Source: Caulobacter endophyticus (GTDB lineage: Bacteria > Pseudomonadota > Alphaproteobacteria > Caulobacterales > Caulobacteraceae). From it: a DNA stretch of 64,000 nt. This document shows, one piece after another, positions 51,739 to 59,803 of the stretch; position 1 is the first letter of the stretch, and each line of letters opens with the position of its first letter. The DNA lies in assembly GCF_029543245.1 (NCBI RefSeq), contig NZ_JARQWV010000001.1:372001-436000 (forward strand). The letters run 5' to 3'. The position numbers and the translations under genes were made by a program. A model generated the notes under the pieces. It did no database searches. It saw only the letters and a list, made by a program, of their open reading frames with translations, and was not told where the DNA came from.

Positions 51739-51840
51739 CAAGCCTCGCCGCAGGCGTGGCCCTATTTTCGCCTCGTCCGCGCCAAGTTCGACGCCGAAGA
51801 AGCCAGTTCGAGCGCGTCCATACCTCATTCGGCGCCCATA

Positions 51841-51895
51841 TGCGTGAACGAACTGGTGCGTGAACGAAGATGAACGGTCCGGTCAACGACCGTTC
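51841..51895. promoter_or_regulatory. Direct and inverted repeats before the glycine-zipper gene
   Basis: TGCGTGAACGAA is repeated at 51841-51852 and 51858-51869. A perfect GAACGGTC / GACCGTTC inverted repeat with an 8-nt spacer follows at 51872-51895, less than 80 nt before the start codon. This looks like an operator array or leader structure. Confidence 0.45.
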
Positions 51896-51969
51896 AGGAA
51901 CGGCTTGGCATGGTGCAGGCAACGGACGGTCCCCCGATCGTCACGCCCGCTTTCAGGGAGAGTTTTTCG

Positions 51970-52572
51970 ATGATGATCCGGACCGCCATCAGCGCCCTCG
52001 TCGCCGGCGCGGCCCTCGTCGGCGCTGCGGCTCCGACCGTCGCCTCGGCCCAGGCCTATGGCTCGGGTGCCTATCAGGGCGGGGCCTACGATCGTAACGG
52101 CTATTATTACGACCCCTGCCGCCGCAGCACGACCAACCGCACCACCGGCGGCGGCCTGGCCGGCGCCGGCATCGGCGCGGCCATCGGCGGCAGCGTCGCG
52201 GGTCGCGGCGCCAAGACCGAAGGCGCGGTGCTGGGCGGCCTGCTCGGCGCGGTCGTCGGCGGTAATATCGGCCGCAGCTCGGCCGCCTGCGCCCCGGGCG
52301 CGGTTCCCCCGCCGCCTCCTCCGCCCCGCGCCTACAACGACTATGATCGCGGCTACGACAACGGCGGCTATGACGACGCCTACTACGATCGCCGCGGCGG
52401 CGGTGGCTACACCTACGAGTCGGAACGTTCCTACCGCGTGACCGAAGGCCGCGCCGACGCCAACGGCTGCACCCTGGCCGAAAGCCCGATCTACCTGCCC
52501 GACGGCCGCACCCAGAAGCGCTTCGTCCGCGTCTGCCCCGACGCCTCGGGCCGCTACCAGGTCGTCGACTAA
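51970..52572 (+). CDS. Secreted glycine-zipper protein
   Basis: This 200-residue protein has a signal peptide (ends TVASAQ, about 28), a Tyr/Gly-rich segment, a glycine-zipper 2TM-like core (GGGLAGAGIGAAIGGSVAGRGAKTEGAVLGGLLGAVVGGNIG, about 57-98), a proline run, a Tyr/Asp-rich repeat and a C-terminal domain with two Cys (GCTLAESPIYLPDG, VRVCPDASG). Glycine-zipper proteins of this kind associate with the outer membrane. Two adjacent ATG codons exist; GGGAG lies upstream of 51970. Confidence 0.85.
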   Translation: MMIRTAISALVAGAALVGAAAPTVASAQAYGSGAYQGGAYDRNGYYYDPCRRSTTNRTTGGGLAGAGIGAAIGGSVAGRGAKTEGAVLGGLLGAVVGGNIGRSSAACAPGAVPPPPPPPRAYNDYDRGYDNGGYDDAYYDRRGGGGYTYESERSYRVTEGRADANGCTLAESPIYLPDGRTQKRFVRVCPDASGRYQVVD

Positions 52573-52614
52573 GTTTTTCTAGGCGGATTTCCTCTCTGGA
52601 ACTCCACATACTGA

Positions 52615-52650
52615 AGGCCGCCGGCTCCTTAAGCCGGCGGCCTTTTTCTT
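52615..52650 (+). terminator. Terminator of the glycine-zipper gene
   Basis: AGGCCGCCGGCT / AGCCGGCGGCCT forms a perfect 12-bp hairpin with a 4-nt loop, followed by TTTTTCTTT. Confidence 0.92.
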
Positions 52651-52666
52651 TGGGCCGAGCCCTAAG

Positions 52667-53566
52667 CTACGTCCCGATGGAGCGCACCAATGTCTCGACC
52701 CAATCGATGAAGGCGCGCACCTGCGGCGGCACGTGGCGTCGGTGGGGATAGAGAACCGAGACAGGCTTCAGCGGCGGCGCCAGGTTCGGCAACACCTCGA
52801 CCAGGCGCCCGGCCGCCATGAAACTGCTGACCCCCACCCAGGGCGGCTGGATGATCCCCAGGCCCAGCAGTCCGCATTCGACATAGGCGTCGCCACTGTT
52901 CACCGTCACGGTCGAGCGCATGGTGAAACTTCGACGCCCGTCATCGGTCTCGAATTCGAAAGGGATCGCCCTGCGGGTTCGGCCGGAGTGGAAGTTCACC
53001 GCCCGATGCGCGGCCAGGTCGTCCAGCGATGCGGGCGCGCCATGGCGTTCGAGATAGCCAGGCGCCGCGCAGGTCACCATCCGCAACCTGCCGATCGACC
53101 GGCCAACCAGGCTGCTGGCCGGGAACTCACCCAGCCTGACCACGCAATCGACGCCCTCTGAGACCAAATCCATGTCGAGGTCGCCCACACCAAGCACCAG
53201 TTCCACCTCGGGATGGCGCGCCGTGAACTCGCCCAGGCGCGGGATGATCAGCGGCCTGGCCAGCGCCGTGGGAATATCGACCCGCAGCCGCCCCCGCAGA
53301 GCGCCATCCGGCGGTGCGAACATCGCCTTGGCTTCGGCCACGTCGGCCAGCAGCGTCACGGCGCGATCGATGAAGGCCTCGCCCTCGCCGGTCAGCCTGG
53401 TCCGCCGCGTCGTCCGCTGCAGCAGGCGTACGCCCAGTTCGGCCTCCAGGCCGGCGACGGCGTTCGTCACGCCGGGGCGCGACATGCCCAGAGCCGTCGC
53501 CGCCCGGGCGAAGCTGCCTGCCTCGGCCACCGCGACGAAGATCCTGAGTTTCTGGGCGAAATCCAA
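52667..53566 (-). CDS. LysR-family transcriptional regulator
   Basis: This 299-residue regulator has the N-terminal winged helix (MDFAQKLRIFVAVAEAGSFARAATALGMSRPGVTNAVAGLEAELGVRLLQRTTRR, 1-55) and a periplasmic-binding-like effector domain with LRVDIPTALARPLIIPRL and the PWVGVSSFMAAGRLVEVLP region. It is divergent from a quinone-oxidoreductase-like gene, which it probably controls through the palindrome at 53602-53619. Confidence 0.93.
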   Translation of the reverse strand: MDFAQKLRIFVAVAEAGSFARAATALGMSRPGVTNAVAGLEAELGVRLLQRTTRRTRLTGEGEAFIDRAVTLLADVAEAKAMFAPPDGALRGRLRVDIPTALARPLIIPRLGEFTARHPEVELVLGVGDLDMDLVSEGVDCVVRLGEFPASSLVGRSIGRLRMVTCAAPGYLERHGAPASLDDLAAHRAVNFHSGRTRRAIPFEFETDDGRRSFTMRSTVTVNSGDAYVECGLLGLGIIQPPWVGVSSFMAAGRLVEVLPNLAPPLKPVSVLYPHRRHVPPQVRAFIDWVETLVRSIGT

Positions 53567-53601
53567 TGCGCTCTCCCCCTCGCGCCGCCGTCGAGCGCGC
53601 G

Positions 53602-53633
53602 AACAATCGATCCATTGTTATCGATTTTTATAA
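53602..53633. promoter_or_regulatory. Palindromic operator candidate between lysR and the MDR gene
   Basis: AACAAT-N6-ATTGTT is a perfect inverted repeat, directly followed by TTAT-N8-ATAA. These AT-rich palindromes stand out in high-GC DNA and lie 36-67 nt upstream of the lysR start, as expected for a LysR operator. Confidence 0.6.
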
Positions 53634-53736
53634 CAGTGAGATAGGGCGAGGCGCGCTTCCGGGCCGCCTGTCGCCGCCTTAGCTGCTGCATCGTCCACCC
53701 GGGCTTCTTCCGGGTTCATCGAAACAGGAGCCCAAC

Positions 53737-54726
53737 ATGGCCCGCATCGTTCGCATCCACGACTACGGCGACGCCGACGTCCTGCGGATCGAAGACCTGC
53801 CTCAGCCGCCGCCGGCCGCCGATGAAGTGCAGTTCGCCGTCCGCAGCATCGGCCTGAACCGCGCCGAGGTGATGTTCCGCAATCACGCCTACCTGCAGGA
53901 AGCCCAATTCCCCAGCCGCCTGGGCTACGAGGCCTCGGGCGTCGTCACCCAGGTCGGCGCCGACGTCACCGGCTTCGCGCCCGGCGAGGCGGTCAGCCTG
54001 ATCCCGCCGCACGACATCGCCCGCTGGGGAACCTATGGCGAGGTCGCCAACGCGCCGGCCCGCTATCTCGTGCGTCATCCGCAGACGATCTCGTTCGAAG
54101 AGGCCGCCGCCAGTTGGATGCAGTACGTCACCGCCTGGGGCGCGCTGATCGAGCAGGCAGGCCTGACCGCGGGCGACCACTTGATCGTCACCGCCGCCTC
54201 CAGCAGCGTCGGCCTCGCGGCCTTCCAGATCGCCCGCATGGTCGGCGCCACGGTGATCGCCACCACCCGCACCAGCGCTAAGCGCGACGCCCTGCTGGCG
54301 GCCGGCGCCCACCATGTCGTCGTCACCGAAGAAGAGGATCTCGTCGCCCGCGTCGCTGAGATCACCGGCGGCCGCGGCGCGCGCGTAGTCTTCGATCCGG
54401 TCGGCGGGCCGTCGTTTGAGCCGCTGACCGCCAGCATGGCGCCCGGCGGCGTGCTGCTGCTGTACGGCGCCCTCAGCCCCGCCCCGACGCCCTTCCCGCT
54501 GTTTACGGTGCTGGGCAAGTCGCTGACCCTGCGAGGCTATCTCTACAACGAGATCGTCTCCAGCGATGACAAGCTGGCCCGCGCCAAGGCCTTCATTCTC
54601 GAAGGGCTGGCAAGCGGCGCGCTCGAGCCGGTGATCGCTCGCACCTTCCCCCTGGACCAGATCCAGGAAGCCCATCGCTACCTCGAATCCAACGAGCAGA
54701 TCGGCAAGGTCGTCGTGAACGTCTGA
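53737..54726 (+). CDS. MDR-superfamily quinone oxidoreductase-like dehydrogenase
   Basis: This 329-residue protein belongs to the zinc-independent quinone reductase branch of the medium-chain dehydrogenases. It has LNRAEVMFRNHAYLQ, the GYEASGVV segment, the NADPH motif VTAASSSVGLAAFQIARMVGATVIATTRT and GGVLLLYGALS. Zinc-ligand Cys residues are absent. The divergent LysR gene likely regulates it in response to an electrophile or quinone. The start is well supported by AACAGGAG before the ATG. Confidence 0.9.
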   Translation: MARIVRIHDYGDADVLRIEDLPQPPPAADEVQFAVRSIGLNRAEVMFRNHAYLQEAQFPSRLGYEASGVVTQVGADVTGFAPGEAVSLIPPHDIARWGTYGEVANAPARYLVRHPQTISFEEAAASWMQYVTAWGALIEQAGLTAGDHLIVTAASSSVGLAAFQIARMVGATVIATTRTSAKRDALLAAGAHHVVVTEEEDLVARVAEITGGRGARVVFDPVGGPSFEPLTASMAPGGVLLLYGALSPAPTPFPLFTVLGKSLTLRGYLYNEIVSSDDKLARAKAFILEGLASGALEPVIARTFPLDQIQEAHRYLESNEQIGKVVVNV

Positions 54727-54768
54727 GCACGGGGTCGGAGGGGCGAGCCCGTCTCTCCGACCACACGC

Positions 54769-55455
54769 TCACCCCCGCAGCCAAGCCGCCGCTTCTTCCA
54801 CGTCCACCACGTCGGCGTACTTCAGCTGCAAGTCCGTCAGGTTGGCGTAGTGGTAGCTCTCGTGCTTGTCGGCCACGCACTGCTCGGGAACGATCGTGCG
54901 GTAGCCGCGTGAGAGGCTCTCGACCGCGCTGGCGCGCACGCAGCCGCTGGTCGAGCCGCCGGTGAGGATCACGGTGTCGACCTTGTGCCAGACCAGATAG
55001 CTCTGCAGCGGGCTCTCGAAGAAGGCGCTGGGCATGCGCTTGTCGAAGACCAGGTCCACGGCGTCGTCGATCTCGACGCGCGGGTCGAAGGCGTGGCGTT
55101 CGCTGTTCTGTTTGATGTTCTGCAGGCTGTCGGGCGTGTCGGTGCGCGTGCCCCAGACGCCGGCGTCGCCGCCGTCGGGCTTGTACATCACCCGCGTCCA
55201 GATCACCGGCATGCCCCGCGCCCGGGCCAGGGCCGAGATGCGGTTCACGTGGGCGATCTGGTCGGGATCGGTGACGTAGGCGCTCTTGGGGAACAGGTCG
55301 GGGCGCGTATAGGACTGCTGGAAGTCGATATTGACCACCGCCGCCTTGCTCCCGAAGCCGAAGCGGGCGCGGGCCGGATTGGCCTTCACCGCCTCGTAGA
55401 GCTCTCGCGCGGTCTTGTCCTCGCGCACCATGGTCGGTTCGAAACGCAGGGTCAT
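54769..55455 (-). CDS. Isochorismatase-like cysteine hydrolase
   Basis: This 228-residue enzyme has the isochorismatase fold catalytic triad: D44 (VVNIDFQQSY), K139 (VFDKRMPSAFF) and C172 (GGSTSGCVRASAVE). The cis-peptide GGSTSGC motif is like N-carbamoylsarcosine amidase relatives that release ammonia from carbamoyl compounds. It lies 12 bp downstream of a membrane-protein gene on the same strand. The substrate is not known. Confidence 0.9.
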   Translation of the reverse strand: MTLRFEPTMVREDKTARELYEAVKANPARARFGFGSKAAVVNIDFQQSYTRPDLFPKSAYVTDPDQIAHVNRISALARARGMPVIWTRVMYKPDGGDAGVWGTRTDTPDSLQNIKQNSERHAFDPRVEIDDAVDLVFDKRMPSAFFESPLQSYLVWHKVDTVILTGGSTSGCVRASAVESLSRGYRTIVPEQCVADKHESYHYANLTDLQLKYADVVDVEEAAAWLRG

Positions 55456-55467
55456 GGCGGGGCTCCT

Positions 55468-56124
55468 TCAGGCGGGGGTCCAGAGGCCGAGCAGCGCGGC
55501 GAGGATCAGCAGGATCCAGAGGCTGACGACCACGGGGCGGGTCTTCTCCAGCACCGCGGCGATGGTCGCATCGCCCTCGGGCGTGGGGCCGGTGGTCATC
55601 ATGGCCACGACCGGCGGGCCCAGCGGCGCCAGGAGCTTGCGGATGAACAGGCCGCAGCCGATGGCGATGGCCAGGATCAGCATCTTCAGGGCCAGGAACA
55701 GCGGCGCGGTCGCAAGACCCACGAGGCTGGCGCCGCCGAAGCCCGCCAGCGCGACCAGCACGCCCCAGCGGATGGCGATGTCGATGCGGCGCACGCCGGC
55801 CTTGGGCGGGCTGTGATGGATGTGGATGGCCCAGGCCATGACCAGCCAGAAAAGGCACAGCGCCCACACGGCCGCCACGCCCTCGGGCGCGACGTCCCAC
55901 CACATCTTCAGCTTGGCCAGGGTCAGGCCCGTCGGCAGGGCCAGGATCAGGCAGGTGCGCGGAGCCATGTCGATGTCGGCCAGCACCTTCAGCGCCAGCC
56001 CCCGCTCCTTGACCGTGCGGGCCGGATCGGCGGCGTAGCGCGAGGTGTAGAAGGCCCCCAGGTCCCCGCCCAGCCAATAGACGAAGACCAGCACGTGCAG
56101 CAGCGTGATCAGGGCGAGAAGCAT
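55468..56124 (-). CDS. Integral membrane protein, function unknown
   Basis: This 218-residue protein has about five or six membrane helices (LLALITLLHVLVFVYWLGGDLGAFY; RTCLILALPTGLTLAKL; GVAAVWALCLFWLVMAWAIHIHH; GVLVALAGFGGASLVG; APLFLALKMLILAIAIGCGLFI; VVVSLWILLILAALLGLW). The conserved His in LLHVLVFVYW and in HIHH recall heme-binding membrane families, but no assignment is safe. It is co-directional with the isochorismatase gene. Confidence 0.7.
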   Translation of the reverse strand: MLLALITLLHVLVFVYWLGGDLGAFYTSRYAADPARTVKERGLALKVLADIDMAPRTCLILALPTGLTLAKLKMWWDVAPEGVAAVWALCLFWLVMAWAIHIHHSPPKAGVRRIDIAIRWGVLVALAGFGGASLVGLATAPLFLALKMLILAIAIGCGLFIRKLLAPLGPPVVAMMTTGPTPEGDATIAAVLEKTRPVVVSLWILLILAALLGLWTPA

Positions 56125-56306
56125 CGCGGAATCCGGCGGTTGTCAGGCCGTCTTGATGCCGCCTGGAAAGGCGCCTTGGCGGATCCTCGCCGGTTTTCTC
56201 GCCTCGCGGATAGCAAGGCCCGGGGTGCGACGCTGCGGACACAGGCGAATCCGAACAAGCGTGCTACAGCACGCTTCGAGGGGCTTTTTCCGTATCGTAG
56301 GTTCGT

Positions 56307-56900
56307 ATGCGTTCTTACCGTCGCCCAGTCCTGGCGCTCGCCGGACTGCTGCTGCTCGCCTTTCCCCAGATCGCCGCCGCCCAGAGCCAGGCCCAGGCGG
56401 TGCTCGACGAGATCAACTACGTCCGCGCCAACCCCCGGGCCTATGCCGACGAGCTGCGCCGCTCCGAGCCCCACTACGGCGAGGATCCCGACGCCCTGCA
56501 TGAGGCGATCGCCGAGCTGCAGCGTCAGCGCCCCCTGCCCCCGCTGACCGCCGACGGCCGCATCGACGACGCCGCCCGCGACCACGCCAGCGCCCAGGGC
56601 GCGCGCGGCACGGTCGGCCACGGCGCGACCGGGAGCCTCGGCCAGCGCCTGCGCAAGTACGGCGTCTATGCCGGCATGTCGGCCGAGAACATCTCCTACG
56701 GCTTTGAGGACCCCCGCGACGTGGTCCGCCAGCTGGTGGTCGACAGCCGCGTGCCGGGCCGCGGCCACCGCCGCAACATCCTGTCGGCCGGCTACAGCAG
56801 CGCCGGCGTCGCCTGCGGCGGCCACCGCTCCTATGGCGCCATGTGCGTCATCGACTTCGCCGGGGCCATGCCCGAGGGCGTGGCGCGGGCGGCGCGGTAG
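56307..56900 (+). CDS. Secreted CAP-domain (SCP-like) protein
   Basis: This 197-residue protein has a signal peptide of about 25 residues (ends IAAAQ) and a CAP domain: VLDEINYVRANPRAYADELRR, LTADGRIDDAARDHASAQGARGTVGHGATGSLGQRLRKYG, SAENISYG and GRGHRRNILSAGYSSAGVACGG. The putative metal-binding residues (two His and two Glu equivalents) are mostly present. CAP proteins in bacteria are secreted, of mostly unknown function. Confidence 0.9.
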   Translation: MRSYRRPVLALAGLLLLAFPQIAAAQSQAQAVLDEINYVRANPRAYADELRRSEPHYGEDPDALHEAIAELQRQRPLPPLTADGRIDDAARDHASAQGARGTVGHGATGSLGQRLRKYGVYAGMSAENISYGFEDPRDVVRQLVVDSRVPGRGHRRNILSAGYSSAGVACGGHRSYGAMCVIDFAGAMPEGVARAAR

Positions 56901-56937
56901 GGGGGCTCTTCCCAACCCACACTAGCCATTTTCACCG

Positions 56938-57040
56938 AGTATCCCCGCGCAGGCGGGGATCCAAGCCGACTCCCCGGAGGATCCACGGCGGCGCCACTTC
57001 CTGAAGGCCAGCTTGGATCCCCGCCTTCGCGGGGAAGGTC
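56938..57040. repeat. Intergenic inverted repeat, family D
   Basis: ATCCCCGCGCAGGCGGGGATCCAAGC at 56940-56965 is mirrored by GCTTGGATCCCCGCCTTCGCGGGGA at 57011-57036; each arm contains its own hairpin. It lies between the convergent CAP and CoA-transferase genes and may act as a terminator for both. Confidence 0.8.
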
Positions 57041-57076
57041 GGGTTGGAGTTGGCTCGGTGAATTAGAGGCTTGCGG

Positions 57077-58315
57077 CTAGATAACCCCCGCCGCCTTCAA
57101 CGCCGCGATCTCCGCCTCGCTCTTCCCCAGCCCCCTCAGCACCGCCGCCGTGTCCGCCCCCAGCGCCGGCGGCGGGCGCTGCACGACGACCGGCGTGCGC
57201 GAGGCCCGGATCGGCGAGGCCACCGTGCGGATGGGCGCGGCCAGGTCGTCCCGCGCCTGCTCGACCACCAGGCCGCGATGCGCCGCCTGCGGCTCCTCGA
57301 ACACCCGGTCGATCGTGTTGATCGGCCCGCACGGCACGCCCGCGGCCTCGAGCAGCGCGATCCAACCCCGCGTCGTACGCGTCACCAGGATCGGAGCCAT
57401 GGCCTGGGCGAGCTGCGCCCGCGCCGCCACCCGCTGGGCGTTGGTCGCAAAGCGCGGGTCCTCGGCGAGCACCGACGCGTCAGCCGCCTTGGCGAAGGCC
57501 CGGAACTGGCCGTCATTGCCCACCGCCAGCACCATCGCCCCATCGGCCGTGGCGAACACCTGGTAGGGCGCCAGGTTCGGATGGGCGTTGCCCAGGCGCT
57601 CGGGCGCCTTGCCGGTGGCGAAATAGTTGCTGGCCTGGTTGGCCAGCACGGCCGCCTGCACGTCGAACAGGGCGATGTCCATGTGCTGCCCCTCCCCCGT
57701 CGCGCGGGCGTGCAGCAGGCCGCAGAGGATGGCGTTGGCCGCATAGAGGCCGGTGAACAGGTCGACCACCGCCACGCCCACCTTCATCGGCTCGGCGCCG
57801 TCGGCGCCGTCCGGCTGGCCGGTGATCGACATCATCCCGCCCATGGCCTGGATCATGTAGTCGTAGCCGGCCCGCGGCGCATAGGGCCCGGTCTGCCCGA
57901 ACCCCGTGATCGAGCAATAGACGAGGCGCGGATTGATCGCCGCCAGGCTCTCGTAGTCGAGGCCGTACTTGGAAAGGCCGCCGACCTTGAAGTTCTCGAC
58001 CACCACGTCGGCCTGCGCCGCCATCTGGCGGATCAGGACCGCGCCGCGCGGATCGGCCATGTCGACGGTCACCGAGCGCTTGTTGCGGTTGGCGCAGGTG
58101 AAATAGGCCGCATCGCCGCGCCCGCCGTCCGTCGTCTCGAAAAACGGAGGCCCCCAGGCCCGGGTGTCGTCGCCGACGCCGGGTCGCTCGACCTTGACCA
58201 CCTCGGCGCCCATGTCGGCCAGGGCCTGGGTCGCCCAGGGACCGGCCAGCACGCGGGAAAGATCGAGCACCTTGACCCCCGAAAGGGCGGCGCCGGGCCT
58301 GACGTCTGATCGCAA
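57077..58315 (-). CDS. CaiB/BaiF-family CoA transferase
   Basis: This protein of about 412 residues transfers CoA between carboxylic acids (class III). It shows GVKVLDLSRVLAGPWATQALADMGAEVVKVE, the NRNKRSVTVDM segment, the catalytic-Asp region AGYDYMIQAMGGMMSITG and GEGQHMDIALFDVQ. No ATG fits; a TTG at 58315 with GGAG 8 nt upstream is the best start, and a longer frame to 58399 would overlap the divergent MFS gene. The organic acid is unknown. Confidence 0.87.
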   Translation of the reverse strand: MRSDVRPGAALSGVKVLDLSRVLAGPWATQALADMGAEVVKVERPGVGDDTRAWGPPFFETTDGGRGDAAYFTCANRNKRSVTVDMADPRGAVLIRQMAAQADVVVENFKVGGLSKYGLDYESLAAINPRLVYCSITGFGQTGPYAPRAGYDYMIQAMGGMMSITGQPDGADGAEPMKVGVAVVDLFTGLYAANAILCGLLHARATGEGQHMDIALFDVQAAVLANQASNYFATGKAPERLGNAHPNLAPYQVFATADGAMVLAVGNDGQFRAFAKAADASVLAEDPRFATNAQRVAARAQLAQAMAPILVTRTTRGWIALLEAAGVPCGPINTIDRVFEEPQAAHRGLVVEQARDDLAAPIRTVASPIRASRTPVVVQRPPPALGADTAAVLRGLGKSEAEIAALKAAGVI

Positions 58316-58405
58316 GGCGACTGCTCCGGATATTCCTGTTGCGGACGACTGCCATCGCCCCAGGCTGCCTCGCCTACCGATGTGATCGCGGCGGGGCAAA
58401 CGGCG

Positions 58406-59692
58406 ATGGCGAAACTATCCGAAAACCAGCAGGGCGAGTTCCGCCGCGGCTGGCCGCTGCTGCTCAGCGTCGTGCTGGGCGTGGGTCTGGGTCTCTCGCC
58501 CCTGCCCTTCTACAGCATCGGCATGCTGGCCCCGCAGCTGGCCAAGGAGTTCGGCTGGAGCTTCGCCTCGATCATGCTGGGCCTGCCGGTCGCCACCTTG
58601 GCCGTCATGATCGTCGGACCGGTCATCGGCTGGCTGGGCGACAGGATCGGCGTGCGCCCCGTGGCGATCACGTCGCTGGTGCTGTTCGCCTTCGCCTTCA
58701 TGGGCTTTGCGCTGACCAACGGGGCCCTGCCGCTGTTCTACCTGAACTGGGCGATCATGGGCGCGGTCGGAGCCGGCACCCTGCCCACCACCTGGACCCG
58801 GGCGATCAACAACGGCTTCGAGAAGCACAAGGGGCTGGCCCTGGGTATCGCCCTGATGGGCACCGGCGTCTTTGGCTTTCTGATCAAGCCGTTCCTGATG
58901 TGGATGATCGAGGCCCACGGCTGGCGCGCGGCCTACCTCGTCACCGGCGCCCTGCCCCTGGTCATCGCCCTGCCCGTGGCGCTGGCGGCCTTCAAGGACC
59001 CCGGCGCCCGCCGCGTCCACACGCAGGACGCGCCGCTCCCGGGCCTCACCCTGCCGCAGGCGCTGCGCGATGCGAAGTTCTGGCTGATCGCCGGTGGTTT
59101 CCTGCTGTTCTCGTTCGCCATCGCCGGCCCGCTGCCCAATCTCGAGAACCTGCTGAAGCTCAAGGGCTTCACGAAGGCGCAGATCGTCAGCCTGGCCCCC
59201 GTCGTGGGGCTTTCGGTGATCGTCGGACGGGTGGCGGGCGGCTGGCTCGTCGACCGTTTCTGGGCGCCGGGCGTGGCGCTCGTTTTGCTGTGCCTGCCCG
59301 CCATCGGCTGCCTGATCCTGCACGGCCAGGACCCAGGCTTTACCGGCGCTCTGCTGGCCATCGCCCTGGTCGGCATGGCGGCGGGCATGGAGTTCGACCT
59401 GCTGGCCTTCCTGATCGCCCGCTATTTCGGCGCGCGGTCCTATTCCACCCTCTACGGCTGCCTCTACCTGTCCTACGCCGCCGGCTCGGGCCTGGGACCG
59501 GTGGCCTTCGGCGCCGATTTCGACGCCACCGGCGGCTACCAGCTGTCGCTGCTGGTCGCCACGGGCCTGCTGGTGGTCGGCGGTCTCGTGCTGCTGCCGC
59601 TGGGCCGCTATCGTTTCGCGTCCGAGCACGCCGTCGAGGAGCAGCGCATCGAGGCGGCGGCGGGAGAGCGCGCGGCCGTGCCCGGCGCCTGA
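58406..59692 (+). CDS. MFS transporter
   Basis: This 428-residue permease has twelve predicted helices. The MFS signature GPVIGWLGDRIGVRP lies in the loop after helix 2, and the second half has RVAGGWLVDRFW. ATG 58406 is preferred to the in-frame GTG 58382. It resembles the oxalate/formate and monocarboxylate branch. It is divergent from the CaiB-type gene, so a shared organic acid pathway is plausible but not shown. Confidence 0.88.
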   Translation: MAKLSENQQGEFRRGWPLLLSVVLGVGLGLSPLPFYSIGMLAPQLAKEFGWSFASIMLGLPVATLAVMIVGPVIGWLGDRIGVRPVAITSLVLFAFAFMGFALTNGALPLFYLNWAIMGAVGAGTLPTTWTRAINNGFEKHKGLALGIALMGTGVFGFLIKPFLMWMIEAHGWRAAYLVTGALPLVIALPVALAAFKDPGARRVHTQDAPLPGLTLPQALRDAKFWLIAGGFLLFSFAIAGPLPNLENLLKLKGFTKAQIVSLAPVVGLSVIVGRVAGGWLVDRFWAPGVALVLLCLPAIGCLILHGQDPGFTGALLAIALVGMAAGMEFDLLAFLIARYFGARSYSTLYGCLYLSYAAGSGLGPVAFGADFDATGGYQLSLLVATGLLVVGGLVLLPLGRYRFASEHAVEEQRIEAAAGERAAVPGA

Positions 59693-59742
59693 CTCCTTGG
59701 ATTCCTGACAGGGGATTCCTGACAGGCGGATTTTCGCGTCGT

Positions 59743-59770
59743 CGCCCGTCCGCCGTCCGCCGGACGGGCG
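59743..59770 (+). terminator. Hairpin after the MFS gene
   Basis: A perfect CGCCCGTCCG / CGGACGGGCG hairpin without T-tract lies 50 nt past the MFS stop and 33 nt before the methyltransferase start. A 13-bp tandem repeat (GGATTCCTGACAG, 59699-59725) precedes it. Confidence 0.45.
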
Positions 59771-59803
59771 CAAGCTCGCGCCAATTGCAGTAGGAGTGCG
59801 CCC

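Noticed and set aside
51870-52097. Small ORF overlapping the control region and start of the glycine-zipper gene
   Set aside because: It has no convincing ribosome site, overlaps a perfect inverted repeat, and runs out of frame into the real gene.
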